DNA of 64,000 nt from Streptococcus equinus ATCC 9812 (GTDB taxonomy: Bacteria > Bacillota > Bacilli > Lactobacillales > Streptococcaceae): NCBI RefSeq assembly GCF_000187265.1, contig NZ_GL698431.1, forward strand, positions 1-64,000. The letters are read 5' to 3'. The translations under genes and the position numbers were made by a program. Below, piece by piece: positions 28,938 through 38,402 of the stretch. Within the stretch, counting starts at the first letter, position 1. Every line of letters starts with the position of its first letter. Under the pieces are notes generated by a model. That model was not told the DNA's origin. It did no database searches and saw only the letters and a program-made list of their open reading frames with translations.

Positions 28938-30275
28938 TTATTTACCTGCAAGTGCTCCCATTGGATCCCATGGTGCAAGAACGACTGGTTCAGCTTCATA
29001 AGCTGCACGTTCTTCTGCCGTCAAGAATTCTTTACGTACCACGATTTGATATGTGAATTCATCCATCCAAGCATCAGAAGCAACAAAGTAACCTTTATTA
29101 CCAACTTTATCTCCCCATGAATTTTCGACTTTCCATTTAAGAGATTTGCCGTTTTCATCCAAGTCAACACCTGTAAGAACCATAGCATGTGTCATCAAGC
29201 TTTCGCTGTAATCAAGACGTCCAGCTTTGTCTTGTGTGAAATTGATATCCATTGCAGTATCAAAATCATAAACATTTGTTGCCATGATACCTTTTTGACG
29301 GTCTGAAATTTGACCAACATCAGAACCAAACCAAACTGTTTCACCAGCTTGCATTTGAGCGATAGCCAATTCTTTGAAACGTTCCATATCAAGGTTGATG
29401 TAGCGAACGTCACGGCTACCAACAACGTTACCAAGCATTTCAACTGTATATGATTTACCAAAAGGTTTGTCAGCTGTTGGTGCATTGATAACTGAAACAT
29501 ATTCTGAAAGTTCTAGACCAACATATTTTTTGAAGAATTCTTGTGGTGTGATATTTTTATCTGAGTGGAAATTGTTATCTTTATCACGGTAAGCAAAATC
29601 AAAAGTACGTGGTGGCAAACCTAAATTGATAGCTAAGAAATTGAAGACTTCTTGAAGAAGCTCTTCTTTTTTAGCTTGAACAGCTTTTTCATCTGCACCT
29701 GCTGCAATAGCTTCACGCAAAATTTGAGCATCTTGACGCAATAGTTTGTTAAGGTATTGATTCAATTCACGGCTATTGCTTGATGAAATTGATTCTGGGT
29801 ATGCTGCTTTTGGTACAACACCGTATTTTTCAAAAAGTGCAACAACCATGTCCCATTGACCACCGTCTTGTTGTGGAACATCAAGTAAGAATTTCACTTT
29901 ACGGCTACCAAGTTCTTGGTCAGCAGTCGCAATCACTTGTTCTAAGAACCAATTTGATTTTTCGTATTTATCCCAGAAAAATGTGTGTGCTTGAGAAAGC
30001 TCAAAGTTTTCCAAGTTAAGGTCTGAAATCATTTTATGACGGAAAGTGTTAAGAGCTGCAAACATCCAGCAACGACCTGATGCTTTTTGGTTAGCAACTT
30101 TATCTTTTGTTAAATCAATTGAAAAAGCATGGTCATTTTCCATTTCACTTTGACGAGTTTCAAGTGATTTTAACAAACCATTGTGAGTTACAGCATTTTC
30201 AACAGCACGTAATTTGCTATTAGCTTCATAATCAGTAAATAGCTTATCAGTAAATATTGATGATAATTCTGACAT
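28938..30275 (-). CDS. pepC: Aminopeptidase C (bleomycin hydrolase family)
   Basis: A 445-residue C1B-family cysteine aminopeptidase that removes N-terminal residues from peptides in the cytosol. The active-site Cys is in NQKASGRCWMFAALN (near residue 70), the catalytic His in SLMTHAMVLTGVD and the Asn in KVENSWGDK. The C-terminus (WDPMGALAGK) ends in the self-processing arm that restricts the hexamer to exopeptidase activity. No signal peptide. It has its own promoter and terminator; upstream inverted repeats may be an operator. Confidence 0.96.
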   Translation of the reverse strand: MSELSSIFTDKLFTDYEANSKLRAVENAVTHNGLLKSLETRQSEMENDHAFSIDLTKDKVANQKASGRCWMFAALNTFRHKMISDLNLENFELSQAHTFFWDKYEKSNWFLEQVIATADQELGSRKVKFLLDVPQQDGGQWDMVVALFEKYGVVPKAAYPESISSSNSRELNQYLNKLLRQDAQILREAIAAGADEKAVQAKKEELLQEVFNFLAINLGLPPRTFDFAYRDKDNNFHSDKNITPQEFFKKYVGLELSEYVSVINAPTADKPFGKSYTVEMLGNVVGSRDVRYINLDMERFKELAIAQMQAGETVWFGSDVGQISDRQKGIMATNVYDFDTAMDINFTQDKAGRLDYSESLMTHAMVLTGVDLDENGKSLKWKVENSWGDKVGNKGYFVASDAWMDEFTYQIVVRKEFLTAEERAAYEAEPVVLAPWDPMGALAGK

Positions 30276-30348
30276 ATTTCCTCCTAAATATCCGTAAGCT
30301 TCACATTTATGTTATTTTTTCTGACTTAAGCCTACTTAACTAATATCC

Positions 30349-30376
30349 ATTATAGCGCTTATAAAAGAGAATGCAA
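30349..30376 (-). promoter_or_regulatory. pepC promoter
   Basis: On the minus strand TTGCAT (30371-30376), a 16-bp spacer and TATAAT (30349-30354). This leaves a leader of about 65 nt and an AGGAGG ribosome site close to the ATG at 30275. Confidence 0.75.
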
Positions 30377-30399
30377 GAGGTTTTATCAGAATTTTTAAT

Positions 30400-30422
30400 A
30401 CTTTTTGAAATTTTCAAAAAGT
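30400..30422. repeat. Palindrome upstream of the pepC promoter
   Basis: ACTTTTTGAAA, one central T, then TTTCAAAAAGT: a perfect 11-bp inverted repeat about 25 bp upstream of the pepC -35. It partly resembles a CodY box (AATTTTCWGAAAATT) with about three mismatches. Direct TGTCAG repeats spaced 10 bp lie further up (about 30457-30472). These are possible operator sites with no identified regulator. The rest of the 256-bp pepC-nadE gap holds the pepC promoter and the nadE terminator. Confidence 0.5.
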
Positions 30423-30498
30423 GCGTAAACTCTTTTGACATTTTTCAGTGATATCAGCTGACATCTCCTGACACTTAATACCAATAATTTTTGGCTTT

Positions 30499-30526
30499 AA
30501 AAAGAGACCCTAACGGGTCTCTTTTT
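30499..30526 (-). terminator. nadE terminator
   Basis: AAAAAGAGACCC (30499-30510), loop TAAC, GGGTCTCTTTTT (30515-30526); a T-tract on either strand, placed six bases after the nadE stop. Confidence 0.88.
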
Positions 30527-30531
30527 ACATA

Positions 30532-31356
30532 TTATTTCCAGAAATCATCAAATACAGTAATTGGTAAATGACGTTTGTGTTCTGTTTTATTCCACCAATT
30601 TTCGATTTTTGATTGTGCTTCTGGTGAAACAGTTTTACCTTCAAGATAGTCATCAATGTCGTTGTAAGTCACACCAAGTGCCACTTCATCTGCGATACCA
30701 GGACGATTTTCTTCCAAGTCAGCTGTAGGAATTTTTTCGTAAATAGCTGGGTCAGCACCAAGTTCAGCAAGTAATTGTTTTCCTTGACGTTTGTTCAAGC
30801 GGTAAAGTGGGACGACGTCAGCACCACCATCACCAAATTTTGTAAAGAATCCAGTGATGTTTTCTGCAGCGTGGTCAGTACCAATAACAGCTCCACTATT
30901 TTCTCCAGCAACAGCATATTGCGTAATCATACGTTGACGTGCTTTGATGTTTCCTTTGTTAAAATCAGAAACAGTAATACCAGCTTTTTCAAGTTCGTGA
31001 ACTTGTCCGTCAACAGCTTCTTTGATGTTAACAGCAATACTAACGTCTGGTTTGATAAATTGAAGAGCACGTTGTGCATCGTCTTCATCTGCTTGAACAC
31101 CATATGGCAAGCGTACAGCGATAAATTTGTAGCTATCGTCTCCTGTTTCAGCACGCAATTCTTCTACAGCGATTTGTGCCAAACGACCTGCTAAGCTTGA
31201 ATCTTGTCCACCTGAAATACCAAGAACATAACTTTTAAGGAAAGAATGTTTTTTCATGTAATCTTTTAAGAAATCAACAGATACACGAATTTCTTCTTTA
31301 GGGTCAATACTTGGTTTAACACCCAATTCTGCAATAATTTTTTCTTGTAAAGTCAT
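30532..31356 (-). CDS. nadE: NH3-dependent NAD+ synthetase
   Basis: A 274-residue adenylate-forming enzyme that converts nicotinic acid adenine dinucleotide to NAD+ with ammonia. The PP-loop [14 protein letters not shown] (residues 46-59), the [22 protein letters not shown] block and the C-terminal HKRHLP segment are visible. No glutaminase domain, so ammonia-dependent. It overlaps the pncB stop by one base; together they salvage niacin. No nadD lies in this window. Confidence 0.96.
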   Translation of the reverse strand: MTLQEKIIAELGVKPSIDPKEEIRVSVDFLKDYMKKHSFLKSYVLGISGGQDSSLAGRLAQIAVEELRAETGDDSYKFIAVRLPYGVQADEDDAQRALQFIKPDVSIAVNIKEAVDGQVHELEKAGITVSDFNKGNIKARQRMITQYAVAGENSGAVIGTDHAAENITGFFTKFGDGGADVVPLYRLNKRQGKQLLAELGADPAIYEKIPTADLEENRPGIADEVALGVTYNDIDDYLEGKTVSPEAQSKIENWWNKTEHKRHLPITVFDDFWK

Positions 31357-32816
31357 TACTTAACTTCTCCTTTTTGCTGTGCTTCTTTACGAATACGGTC
31401 GATAAGATCCATTTTGTTTTGCCAAACTTCTTGTGACAAATCAACTGGATAATCTTGTGGGTTAAGAAGACGTTTGTACTCATCCCAAAGTTTGTCATAC
31501 TCTTTGCGAGCATAATCTTGAATTTCAGCAAGTGTTGGCACGTTATAAACCAATTCACCTTTATCAAAGATATCAACAAGAAGAGGAACAGCTTCAAAAT
31601 CTTTCACTGTTTTATTGATGTAAGTGTATGTTGGATGGAACATATAAACTTCATCAAGTTCGTTAACATCAGTATCTGTGAAAGTGATGTAGTCACCTTC
31701 AGTTTTGTTGCGTTCACGACTAGTAATACGCCAAACTTGTTTTTTACCTGGTGTAGATACTTTTTCAGCGTTATTTGACAATTTGATAGTATCTTGCATG
31801 ACACCATTTTCGTCTTCGATTGAGACGATTTTGTAAACTGCACCAAGAGCTGGTTGATCGTAAGCTGTGATTAGTTTTGTACCAACACCCCAAACATCGA
31901 TTTTAGCTTTTTGCATTTTAAGATTTAGGATAGTATTTTCATCTAAATCGTTTGAAGCATAAATTTTAGCATCTGGGTAACCAGCAGCATCCAATTGTTC
32001 ACGGATTTTTTTAGACAAGTAAGCCATGTCACCTGAATCAATACGAACACCTAGGAAGTTAATCTTGTCGCCAAGTTCATTGGCAACACGAATGGCTGCA
32101 GGTACACCTAAACGAAGTGTGTCGTAAGTATCAACCAAGAAGACGCAGTCTTTATGAGTTCCTGCATAAGCCATAAATGCATCATAGTCGTCACCATAAG
32201 CTTGAACAAGAGCGTGGGCGTGTGTTCCTGATACTGGAATGTCAAACATTTTACCTGCGCGAACATTTGAAGTAGCATTAGCACCACCAATAACTGCTGC
32301 ACGTGTACCCCAAATCGCTGCATCCATTTCTTGGGCACGACGACTACCAAATTCAAGCAAGGGTTCATCGTCAATAACTGAGCGAATACGAGCTGCCTTA
32401 GTAGCAATCAATGTTTGGAAGTTTACGATGTTAAGCAAAGCTGTTTCAACCAATTGACATTGAGCAAGTGGTCCTTCAACTTGAACAATTGGTTCATTAG
32501 CAAAAACCAAGTCACCTTCTTGAGCAGAACGAATGCTCAATTCCAATTTGAAATCTTTCAAATAAGCAATAAAATCAGCTGGATAACCTAATTCTTCCAA
32601 GTAAGCAATATCTGTTTCAGTAAAACGAAGGTCTTTTAGGTATTCAACCATACGTTGCAAACCAGCAAAGACGGCGTAACCATTTTCAAATGGTTCTTTA
32701 CGGAAATAGACTTCAAATACGGCATTTTTATTGTGAATGCCTTTATCAAAATAAACTTGCATCATGTTAATTTGATACAAATCTGTGTGGAGAGTTAAAC
32801 TATCATCTTGATACAT
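31356..32816 (-). CDS. pncB: Nicotinate phosphoribosyltransferase
   Basis: A 486-residue enzyme that joins nicotinate to PRPP, the first step of the Preiss-Handler NAD salvage route. Family motifs include [15 protein letters not shown], the LEFGSRRAQ substrate segment, the [11 protein letters not shown] histidine region and the [17 protein letters not shown] strand. The length matches the long Gram-positive form. It is preceded by a leader of about 95 nt after an extended -10 promoter. First gene of the pncB-nadE operon. Confidence 0.95.
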   Translation of the reverse strand: MYQDDSLTLHTDLYQINMMQVYFDKGIHNKNAVFEVYFRKEPFENGYAVFAGLQRMVEYLKDLRFTETDIAYLEELGYPADFIAYLKDFKLELSIRSAQEGDLVFANEPIVQVEGPLAQCQLVETALLNIVNFQTLIATKAARIRSVIDDEPLLEFGSRRAQEMDAAIWGTRAAVIGGANATSNVRAGKMFDIPVSGTHAHALVQAYGDDYDAFMAYAGTHKDCVFLVDTYDTLRLGVPAAIRVANELGDKINFLGVRIDSGDMAYLSKKIREQLDAAGYPDAKIYASNDLDENTILNLKMQKAKIDVWGVGTKLITAYDQPALGAVYKIVSIEDENGVMQDTIKLSNNAEKVSTPGKKQVWRITSRERNKTEGDYITFTDTDVNELDEVYMFHPTYTYINKTVKDFEAVPLLVDIFDKGELVYNVPTLAEIQDYARKEYDKLWDEYKRLLNPQDYPVDLSQEVWQNKMDLIDRIRKEAQQKGEVK

Positions 32817-32915
32817 GTGGTATCCCCTTTTTAAAAATATTGACTCAACACTAGTCTTATCATTTAGGCTTAACGCCCCTTGATAGTATCTGTCAAAAGA
32901 TTAATTATCCCCCAT

Positions 32916-32924
32916 ATTATAGCA
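32916..32924 (-). promoter_or_regulatory. Extended -10 promoter of pncB-nadE
   Basis: On the minus strand TGCTATAAT (TATAAT at 32916-32921). The predicted start near 32909 gives a leader of about 93 nt beginning GGGGGATAATT, with ribosome site AAAGGGG near 32826. No known riboswitch was recognised in the leader; the remaining gap to trxB contains only its terminator. Confidence 0.6.
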
Positions 32925-33016
32925 CAAAAAGACAAGGCTTGCTAAAACTTTGTGAGTTTTTGCGCAAAGATTTGAAAAAAGTTACTCTTTTTCAGAAAAA
33001 TTTCCAAACATAAAAA

Positions 33017-33037
33017 GTCCTGATGTGATATCAGGAC
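33017..33037 (-). terminator. trxB terminator
   Basis: GTCCTGAT (33017-33024), loop GTGAT, ATCAGGAC (33030-33037); on the minus strand it is followed by TTTTTATG, seven bases after the trxB stop. Confidence 0.85.
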
Positions 33038-33043
33038 CTTATC

Positions 33044-33958
33044 TTATTTCATATTTTCGATATATTGATAAACACCTTGTCCAGCAATGGCACCATCGCC
33101 TACAGCTGTTGTAATTTGACGAAGTTCTTTCTTACGAACATCTCCAACGGCAAAGATTCCAGGAATAGATGTTTTCATATGGTCATCAGTAATGACCCAG
33201 CCTGCTTCATCAGTGATTCCTAGATTTTCAACCATTTTAGAAACTGGATCAACTCCAACGTAGATGAAAATACCACCAAATTCATGTTCACTGATTTCAC
33301 CAGTTTTAACATTTTCAACAGTCACACCAGAAACTTTGATGTCATTTCCTTTGATTTCTTTGACCACTGAATCCCAGATAAATTTAATTTTTTCGTTAGC
33401 AAAAGCACGGTCTTGCAAGATTTTTTGTGCGCGCAATTCGTCACGACGGTGAATAATTGTTACTGATTTTGCAAATTGTGTCAAATAACCAGCTTCTTCG
33501 ACCGCTGAGTCACCACCACCAACAACTAGCAAATCTTGATTGCGGAAGAAAGCACCATCACAGACCGCACAGTATGAAACACCACGGCTTGTAAATTCTT
33601 CTTCACCAGCTACACCGAGGGCACGATTCTTAGCTCCAGTAGCCAAAATAATTGTCTTAGCTTCATAAGTAGCATCCTCAGTAATGACACGTTTGATCTT
33701 GCCAGCATCCTCAATACTTTTTACGATACCGTAGATATTTTCAACACCAAATTTTTCAAGTGGTGCGTGCATTTTCATTGATAACTCAGGACCAGAAATA
33801 TGGTCATATCCTGGGTAGTTTTCAATTTCTGAAGTGTTATTCATTTGCCCACCAGGAGCACCTTGTTCGATAATACCAACTTTCAAATTGGCACGCGCGG
33901 CATAAAGCCCTGCAGTCATTCCAGCAGGACCAGATCCAATAATTAATGTATCGTACAT
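33044..33958 (-). CDS. trxB: Thioredoxin reductase
   Basis: A 304-residue NADPH-dependent FAD flavoenzyme keeping thioredoxin reduced. N-terminal FAD loop IIGSGPAGMTAGLYAARA, redox-active SYCAVCDGAFF (Cys-Ala-Val-Cys), NADPH loop VVGGGDSAVEEAGYL and the C-terminal GIFAVGDVRKKELRQITTAVGDGAIA FAD segment are all visible. It is followed upstream on the same strand by the small DUF4059 gene, an order seen across streptococci. Confidence 0.96.
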   Translation of the reverse strand: MYDTLIIGSGPAGMTAGLYAARANLKVGIIEQGAPGGQMNNTSEIENYPGYDHISGPELSMKMHAPLEKFGVENIYGIVKSIEDAGKIKRVITEDATYEAKTIILATGAKNRALGVAGEEEFTSRGVSYCAVCDGAFFRNQDLLVVGGGDSAVEEAGYLTQFAKSVTIIHRRDELRAQKILQDRAFANEKIKFIWDSVVKEIKGNDIKVSGVTVENVKTGEISEHEFGGIFIYVGVDPVSKMVENLGITDEAGWVITDDHMKTSIPGIFAVGDVRKKELRQITTAVGDGAIAGQGVYQYIENMK

Positions 33959-34024
33959 GTATCTTTTACCTCGTCTTATTGATTATTTTTCCATTCTATC
34001 AATCTAGTCTCAAAAACGCAATTA

Positions 34025-34249
34025 TTATGCTTTGAACATCAGTAAAATAGCCATAAAGGCAAATGAAAGAACTGGAATTACCATAATAGATATCATCAAA
34101 ATGTCATACAAAAAAGCTTGACGTTCTTTAGCTGTTTTATCATATTTACGATTAGCACGCCAAAAATTCCAAATCACACCAGCTAAAACAACACTGATGA
34201 TTGATAACAGTAATCCCTGAATGTAGAGACCAAAAATTTCTAAAAACAT
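34025..34249 (-). CDS. DUF4059 family small membrane protein
   Basis: A 74-residue protein with two hydrophobic helices (about residues 8-28 and 49-71) joined by a basic, hydrophilic loop (WRANRKYDKTAKERQAF). It fits the streptococcal DUF4059 family, found between trxB and a polar amino-acid ABC transporter. Function is not known; topology and position suggest a membrane accessory to one of its neighbours, which is only inference. A terminator lies between it and the transporter. Confidence 0.8.
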   Translation of the reverse strand: MFLEIFGLYIQGLLLSIISVVLAGVIWNFWRANRKYDKTAKERQAFLYDILMISIMVIPVLSFAFMAILLMFKA

Positions 34250-34287
34250 ATCTCACCCTGTAATAAGCATTATTTTTTACTCTAAAA

Positions 34288-34309
34288 AAGCTGAAAAAAC
34301 TTTCAGCTT
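34288..34309 (-). terminator. Terminator after the amino-acid ABC operon
   Basis: AAGCTGAAA (34288-34296), loop AAAC, TTTCAGCTT (34301-34309); on the minus strand the T-tract TTTTTTAGAG follows. Confidence 0.85.
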
Positions 34310-34331
34310 ATATTATATCAAATCTGTGTGC

Positions 34332-35075
34332 TTAAATATATGTTTTTGAATAATTCGCAAAGAATTCTTTAGTTCTTGCTTCTTTAGGATGTTTAAAAAC
34401 TTCCTCTGGACTACCCGCTTCAAGAATTTGTCCTTTATCTAAAAAGAGAACTTTATCAGCAACTTGATAAACAAAATTCATGTCATGGCTGACTAGGATC
34501 ATCGTTTGACCTGCTTTAGCTGCATCAGCAATTGATTTTTCAACTTCTCCAACCAATTCAGGGTCAAGTGCTGATGTTGGTTCATCAAGCAAGAGAACAT
34601 CAGGTTTCATAGCAAGTGCACGCGCTAGTGCCACACGCTGCTTTTGACCCCCAGATAAATGTTTTGGGTAATAATTTTCGCGGTCAGACAAACCAACTTT
34701 TGCTAATTCTTCTTTAGCAATCTTAGTGGCTTCAGCATCAGAAATCTTCTTAACTACTTTTAGGCCTTCTTTGACATTTTCAAGAGCCGTTCGACGTTCA
34801 AAAAGATTAAACTGCTGAAAAACCATAGCTAATTTTCGACGAAGTGCCAAAACATCTTCTTTGGAAATAGTCTGAAAATCAACCTTAAAATCATCAATCG
34901 AGATGCTACCATAATCAGCTTTTTCCAAGTAATTCAAACTGCGCAAAAATGTTGATTTTCCAGCTCCTGAAGCACCGACCAGAGCAAGAACTTCACCTTT
35001 TTGAATGTCAACATTTAAGCCATCCAAAACTTTCTGACCTGAAAATGCTTTTGTTAAATTTGTAATTTTAATCAT
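34332..35075 (-). CDS. Polar amino-acid ABC transporter, ATP-binding protein
   Basis: A 247-residue ATPase energising a type I importer. Walker A GASGAGKSTFLRSL (residues 34-47), Q-loop MVFQQFNLFERRTALENV, signature LSGGQKQRVALARALA, Walker B DVLLLDEPTSALDPE and switch SHDMNF match the GlnQ/TcyC group of polar amino-acid ABC ATPases. Last gene of a three-gene operon: binding protein, permease, ATPase. Substrate cannot be fixed from sequence; cystine or another polar amino acid is plausible from the position beside trxB. Confidence 0.92.
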   Translation of the reverse strand: MIKITNLTKAFSGQKVLDGLNVDIQKGEVLALVGASGAGKSTFLRSLNYLEKADYGSISIDDFKVDFQTISKEDVLALRRKLAMVFQQFNLFERRTALENVKEGLKVVKKISDAEATKIAKEELAKVGLSDRENYYPKHLSGGQKQRVALARALAMKPDVLLLDEPTSALDPELVGEVEKSIADAAKAGQTMILVSHDMNFVYQVADKVLFLDKGQILEAGSPEEVFKHPKEARTKEFFANYSKTYI

Positions 35076-35878
35076 TAGCGAATGTCTCCCGTTACAATAT
35101 CTTGGTTTACCTCTGGTGTATCAATTGACATTTTCTTTTCAATCAAACGTCCAATTTGTTCAATGAGAATGCTAATCACCCAATAAACGATTGCTACAGA
35201 GATGTAACGCTCAAAATAGCGATAATCTGAACCACCTAAAATCTGCGCCTGCGCAAACATTTCAACAATCCCTGCGTTAAATGCTAGAGATGTTCCTTTA
35301 GTCAAACCAATCAAACTATTGATTAATGTCGGAGTAGCAATCACTGCTGCATTTGGAATGATGACACGTCGATAAACCTGAAATGAAGTCATACCCAAGC
35401 TTTTAGCGGCTTCGATTTCTCCAACGTTCACAGCTTGAATTGCTGCTCGAATAGTCTCACTCGTATAAGCTGCTTCATTAAAAGCAAATGCTGTCACTGC
35501 AAATACTGATGCTGGAATGGCATTGATATTCCAATCAAAGCCATACTTCAATTTGAGGAATTTCAAGAAAAGCGGAATTCCATAATAAGTCAGCATGAGC
35601 TGAACTAAGATTGGGGTACCACGTAAAAAACTGACAAAGACAGCTTGAATAGGATATAAAACCTTTGTTCGATTGATTTTCACGATAGCAAATAACAAAG
35701 CTAGTAATAATCCAAACACAGCTCCTGCTATTGTCAAGCCAAGTGTTGTTGGCAAGTGTTCAATCAAATCAGGTATAGCATCAAATACCGCTCGCCAACT
35801 AAACAGCTGACCTTCGGGAATTTTTTCAACTAACTTATCATACCAAGATAAGCCAGTCGCAAGTGTATTTAAAGACAT
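35075..35878 (-). CDS. Polar amino-acid ABC transporter, permease
   Basis: A 267-residue permease of the HisM/GlnP type with about five membrane helices. The coupling loop (EIEAAKSLGMTSFQVYRRVIIPNA, residues about 160-185) is the EAA motif that contacts the ATPase. It also shows the family motif FLRGTPILVQLMLTYYGIPLF. The stop overlaps the ATPase start by one base. With a single permease gene it probably works as a homodimer. Confidence 0.92.
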   Translation of the reverse strand: MSLNTLATGLSWYDKLVEKIPEGQLFSWRAVFDAIPDLIEHLPTTLGLTIAGAVFGLLLALLFAIVKINRTKVLYPIQAVFVSFLRGTPILVQLMLTYYGIPLFLKFLKLKYGFDWNINAIPASVFAVTAFAFNEAAYTSETIRAAIQAVNVGEIEAAKSLGMTSFQVYRRVIIPNAAVIATPTLINSLIGLTKGTSLAFNAGIVEMFAQAQILGGSDYRYFERYISVAIVYWVISILIEQIGRLIEKKMSIDTPEVNQDIVTGDIR

Positions 35879-35909
35879 GTAAGCTCCTTTTTAAATTCAA
35901 AAAACTCTA

Positions 35910-36734
35910 TCACTCAATACCTGAAACAAAGTCACCGCCAAAATAGTTTTGGCTCAATTCTGTTAAAGTACCGTCAGCTTTCAATTCTTTGATACGTTTA
36001 TTGACAAATTTTTGTAAGTCTTTGCCTTCATCTGTATTGGCAAATAAGAGGTATTCTAAACCATCATTCTTTCCACCGATTGAATCTTTGACGTTTGTAA
36101 CTGTCAAATTAAATCCTTGGTCCTCAATAAGGTAATTTGATGAAATGGCGTCATAAAGAATAAAATCAATCGTTCCATTTTCAATGTGTTGAATACGAGT
36201 TGTCAATCCAGTTGAGCTTGCCGCGTATTTAATGTTGATTGGTTCTTTGTCAGGATTTTCTTTATTCCAATTTTCCAAAACTTGAGCGTAGTTTGAACCA
36301 GAAATCACTTCTGTCTTTTTACCAGATAGATCATCTAGGCTATCATATCTTGTTCCTTCAGCACTTGTAATGGCGTAATTGGAATGTGAAATTGGGTCTG
36401 AAAAAAGGTACTTCTTAGCACGCTCTTCATTGTAGTTAAAATCATTTGCTGCAATTTGATAACGATCAGCATCAACCCCAGTCAAAATAGAGTCAAAAGC
36501 TGTTGTCACAAATTCTACTTTATATTCTTTTGAGTCTTTAAAAATTGCATTGATAACATCAATGTCATATCCTTTAAAATTATCATTTTCCTTAAATGTA
36601 AACGGTGCTGTATCAGAGTCAGTCGCAATTTTCACCACTGTTTTTCCACCAGATTGTGATTGATTTGAGCAAGCAGCCAAGATAAAAGCTACTGAGGCAA
36701 AAACTACAGTTGTCAATAATCTCTTCAATTTCAT
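35910..36734 (-). CDS. Amino-acid ABC transporter substrate-binding lipoprotein
   Basis: A 274-residue lipoprotein with a type II signal peptide: basic KLKRLL, a hydrophobic core and lipobox LAAC with the lipidated Cys near residue 22. A two-lobed SBP_bac_3 domain follows (KIATDSDTAPFTFKENDNFKGYDIDVINAI, AANDFNYNEERAKKYLFSDPI, KADGTLTELSQNYFG). ATG at 36734 has GAGGATG upstream; a start at 36761 would place charged residues before the signal peptide and is not preferred. It binds a polar amino acid outside the membrane for the permease-ATPase pair downstream. Confidence 0.93.
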   Translation of the reverse strand: MKLKRLLTTVVFASVAFILAACSNQSQSGGKTVVKIATDSDTAPFTFKENDNFKGYDIDVINAIFKDSKEYKVEFVTTAFDSILTGVDADRYQIAANDFNYNEERAKKYLFSDPISHSNYAITSAEGTRYDSLDDLSGKKTEVISGSNYAQVLENWNKENPDKEPINIKYAASSTGLTTRIQHIENGTIDFILYDAISSNYLIEDQGFNLTVTNVKDSIGGKNDGLEYLLFANTDEGKDLQKFVNKRIKELKADGTLTELSQNYFGGDFVSGIE

Positions 36735-36862
36735 CACATCATCCTCTTTTCTAATAATCACCTCCTAGTCTATCAAATTTCATGTAACTTGCCTAATACA
36801 TATTTTTTATTGAACTGATAGGTAAAAACTATCAAGGTGATAAGCAGGATTCTTGACATGAA

Positions 36863-36891
36863 AAAAACTTGAGACAATGTCTCAAGTTTTT
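36863..36891. terminator. cshB terminator
   Basis: AAAAACTTGAGAC (36863-36875), loop AAT, GTCTCAAGTTTTT (36879-36891), nine bases from the cshB stop. T-tracts on both strands. Confidence 0.88.
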
Positions 36892-36899
36892 GGATTTTT

Positions 36900-38243
36900 T
36901 TAGAAAGTTTGTTTTCTTGCTTTACGTTCAGCACGTCCTTTAGCACGGTTAGCTGCACGGCGCTCACGTTTTCGTTTTTCTTCAACTTTCCATTGAATTT
37001 TTTTCTTGTATCCTGGTTTGATTTTTTTCTTTTTCTTCTTAACCAAACCAATCATTTCTGTATCAAGTTTTTGATATGATTTTTCACGATTAGCACGACG
37101 ATCACGATCATAGGTATCTTTGAACTCACCATTTTTAAGCATTTTCGGTACAAATTTAATGCCTAATTTTTCAAGTTCCCGAATGTCTGAATCATCACTT
37201 GGTTGGTAAAGTGTGATGGCAATACCGTTTAATCCATTACGACCTGTACGCCCAACACGGTGAACAAAGAATGACAAATCTTGTGGAATCGCATCGTTGA
37301 TAACATGACTTACCCCTTCAATATCAATCCCACGCGCTGCCAAATCAGTTGCAACGATGTATTCGTAAGACAATTTTTTGATTTGGTTCATTGTACGTTT
37401 ACGTTCGCGTGGTGGAATGTCACCGTGGATTTTAGCTACTTTCAAACCATTTGAAGCAAGGTAGCTATGCAATTCGTCAGCACGCTCTTTAGTGTTAACA
37501 AAAATCATAGCAAGATATGGATTAATAGCCTTAGTGATTTCCAAGATTTGAGCATTTTTATCACGACCTTTAGTTGATACCAACCAGTTGTCGATTGTAT
37601 CAGCGATAACTGTCGTTGTCTTGATTTTTTCCATGACTGGATTTGTCAAATATTTTTTCAAGAATGGTTGAAGTTTTTGTGGAATCGTTGCTGAGAAGAC
37701 CAAAATTTGGACATCTTTTGGCAAAGTACCAGCGATTTTATCAACCGTATCAAGGAATCCCATATCAAGAGTCATATCAGCTTCATCAACGACAAAAGTG
37801 TGAGCTTTGTAGATTTCAAGGTCGCCTGATTTTACCAAATCGTAGATACGACCAGGTGTACCAATGACGATGTGTGGTTGAGCTGATTTTAGTTTTTCAA
37901 TTTGACGAAGTTTATCAGTACCACCGACATAATTTGCTACACGAATTTCTGTCTCAGATTTTTCAGCAATTTGTTTTGTTGCTTGATAAATTTGTGTTGC
38001 CAATTCACGGCTTGGCGCTGTAATAACAACTTGAACGTTGTTATTATTCTCATCTAATTTTTCAAAAATAGGAAGCAAGAAAGTGTGTGTTTTCCCTGAA
38101 CCTGTTTTTGATTCACCAACCAAATCACGACCTGAACGTACAACAGGAATTAATTTTTGCTGTACTTCTGTCGGATTTTTGAATTTAAGCTCTGCGAGTG
38201 CCTCACGGATGTAGGGCTTAAAATTAAAATCATTAAAAGACAT
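36900..38243 (-). CDS. cshB: DEAD-box RNA helicase (CshB type)
   Basis: A 447-residue ATP-dependent RNA helicase involved in RNA unwinding, ribosome assembly and cold adaptation. Motifs: Q motif region FKNPTEVQQKLIP, Walker A ESKTGSGKTH, PSRELA, TPGRI, VDEADMTLDMGF (DEAD), SATIP, ATDLAARGID and HRVGRTGR. The C-terminal about 80 residues are a very basic Lys/Arg tail for RNA contact. The overall pattern fits B. subtilis CshB better than CshA. A promoter about 110 bp upstream gives a leader that includes a tiny reading frame. Confidence 0.9.
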   Translation of the reverse strand: MSFNDFNFKPYIREALAELKFKNPTEVQQKLIPVVRSGRDLVGESKTGSGKTHTFLLPIFEKLDENNNNVQVVITAPSRELATQIYQATKQIAEKSETEIRVANYVGGTDKLRQIEKLKSAQPHIVIGTPGRIYDLVKSGDLEIYKAHTFVVDEADMTLDMGFLDTVDKIAGTLPKDVQILVFSATIPQKLQPFLKKYLTNPVMEKIKTTTVIADTIDNWLVSTKGRDKNAQILEITKAINPYLAMIFVNTKERADELHSYLASNGLKVAKIHGDIPPRERKRTMNQIKKLSYEYIVATDLAARGIDIEGVSHVINDAIPQDLSFFVHRVGRTGRNGLNGIAITLYQPSDDSDIRELEKLGIKFVPKMLKNGEFKDTYDRDRRANREKSYQKLDTEMIGLVKKKKKKIKPGYKKKIQWKVEEKRKRERRAANRAKGRAERKARKQTF

Positions 38244-38352
38244 GTTTTACCTCAATTTCTTATCTCATCAAGTATAACTTGAAAATTCTCTTCATTAACT
38301 TATCGTTTCATTCTAGTCTAAATTGACTACCCGAATTTTTTCATTCCCTCCT

Positions 38353-38358
38353 ATTATA
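38353..38358 (-). promoter_or_regulatory. cshB promoter and ~100-nt leader
   Basis: On the minus strand TATAAT (38353-38358) is followed by AGGAGGGAATG. The transcript would run about 100 nt before the cshB ATG at 38243, long leaders being common for cold-shock helicases. The ATG at 38344 opens a five-codon frame (MKKFG, stop). Nothing else is seen in this gap apart from the mraY terminator on its far side. Confidence 0.55.
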
Positions 38359-38402
38359 TCATTAAAAGGGCAATTAAAGCAAAGCACTATGCGCTTTAAA
38401 TA

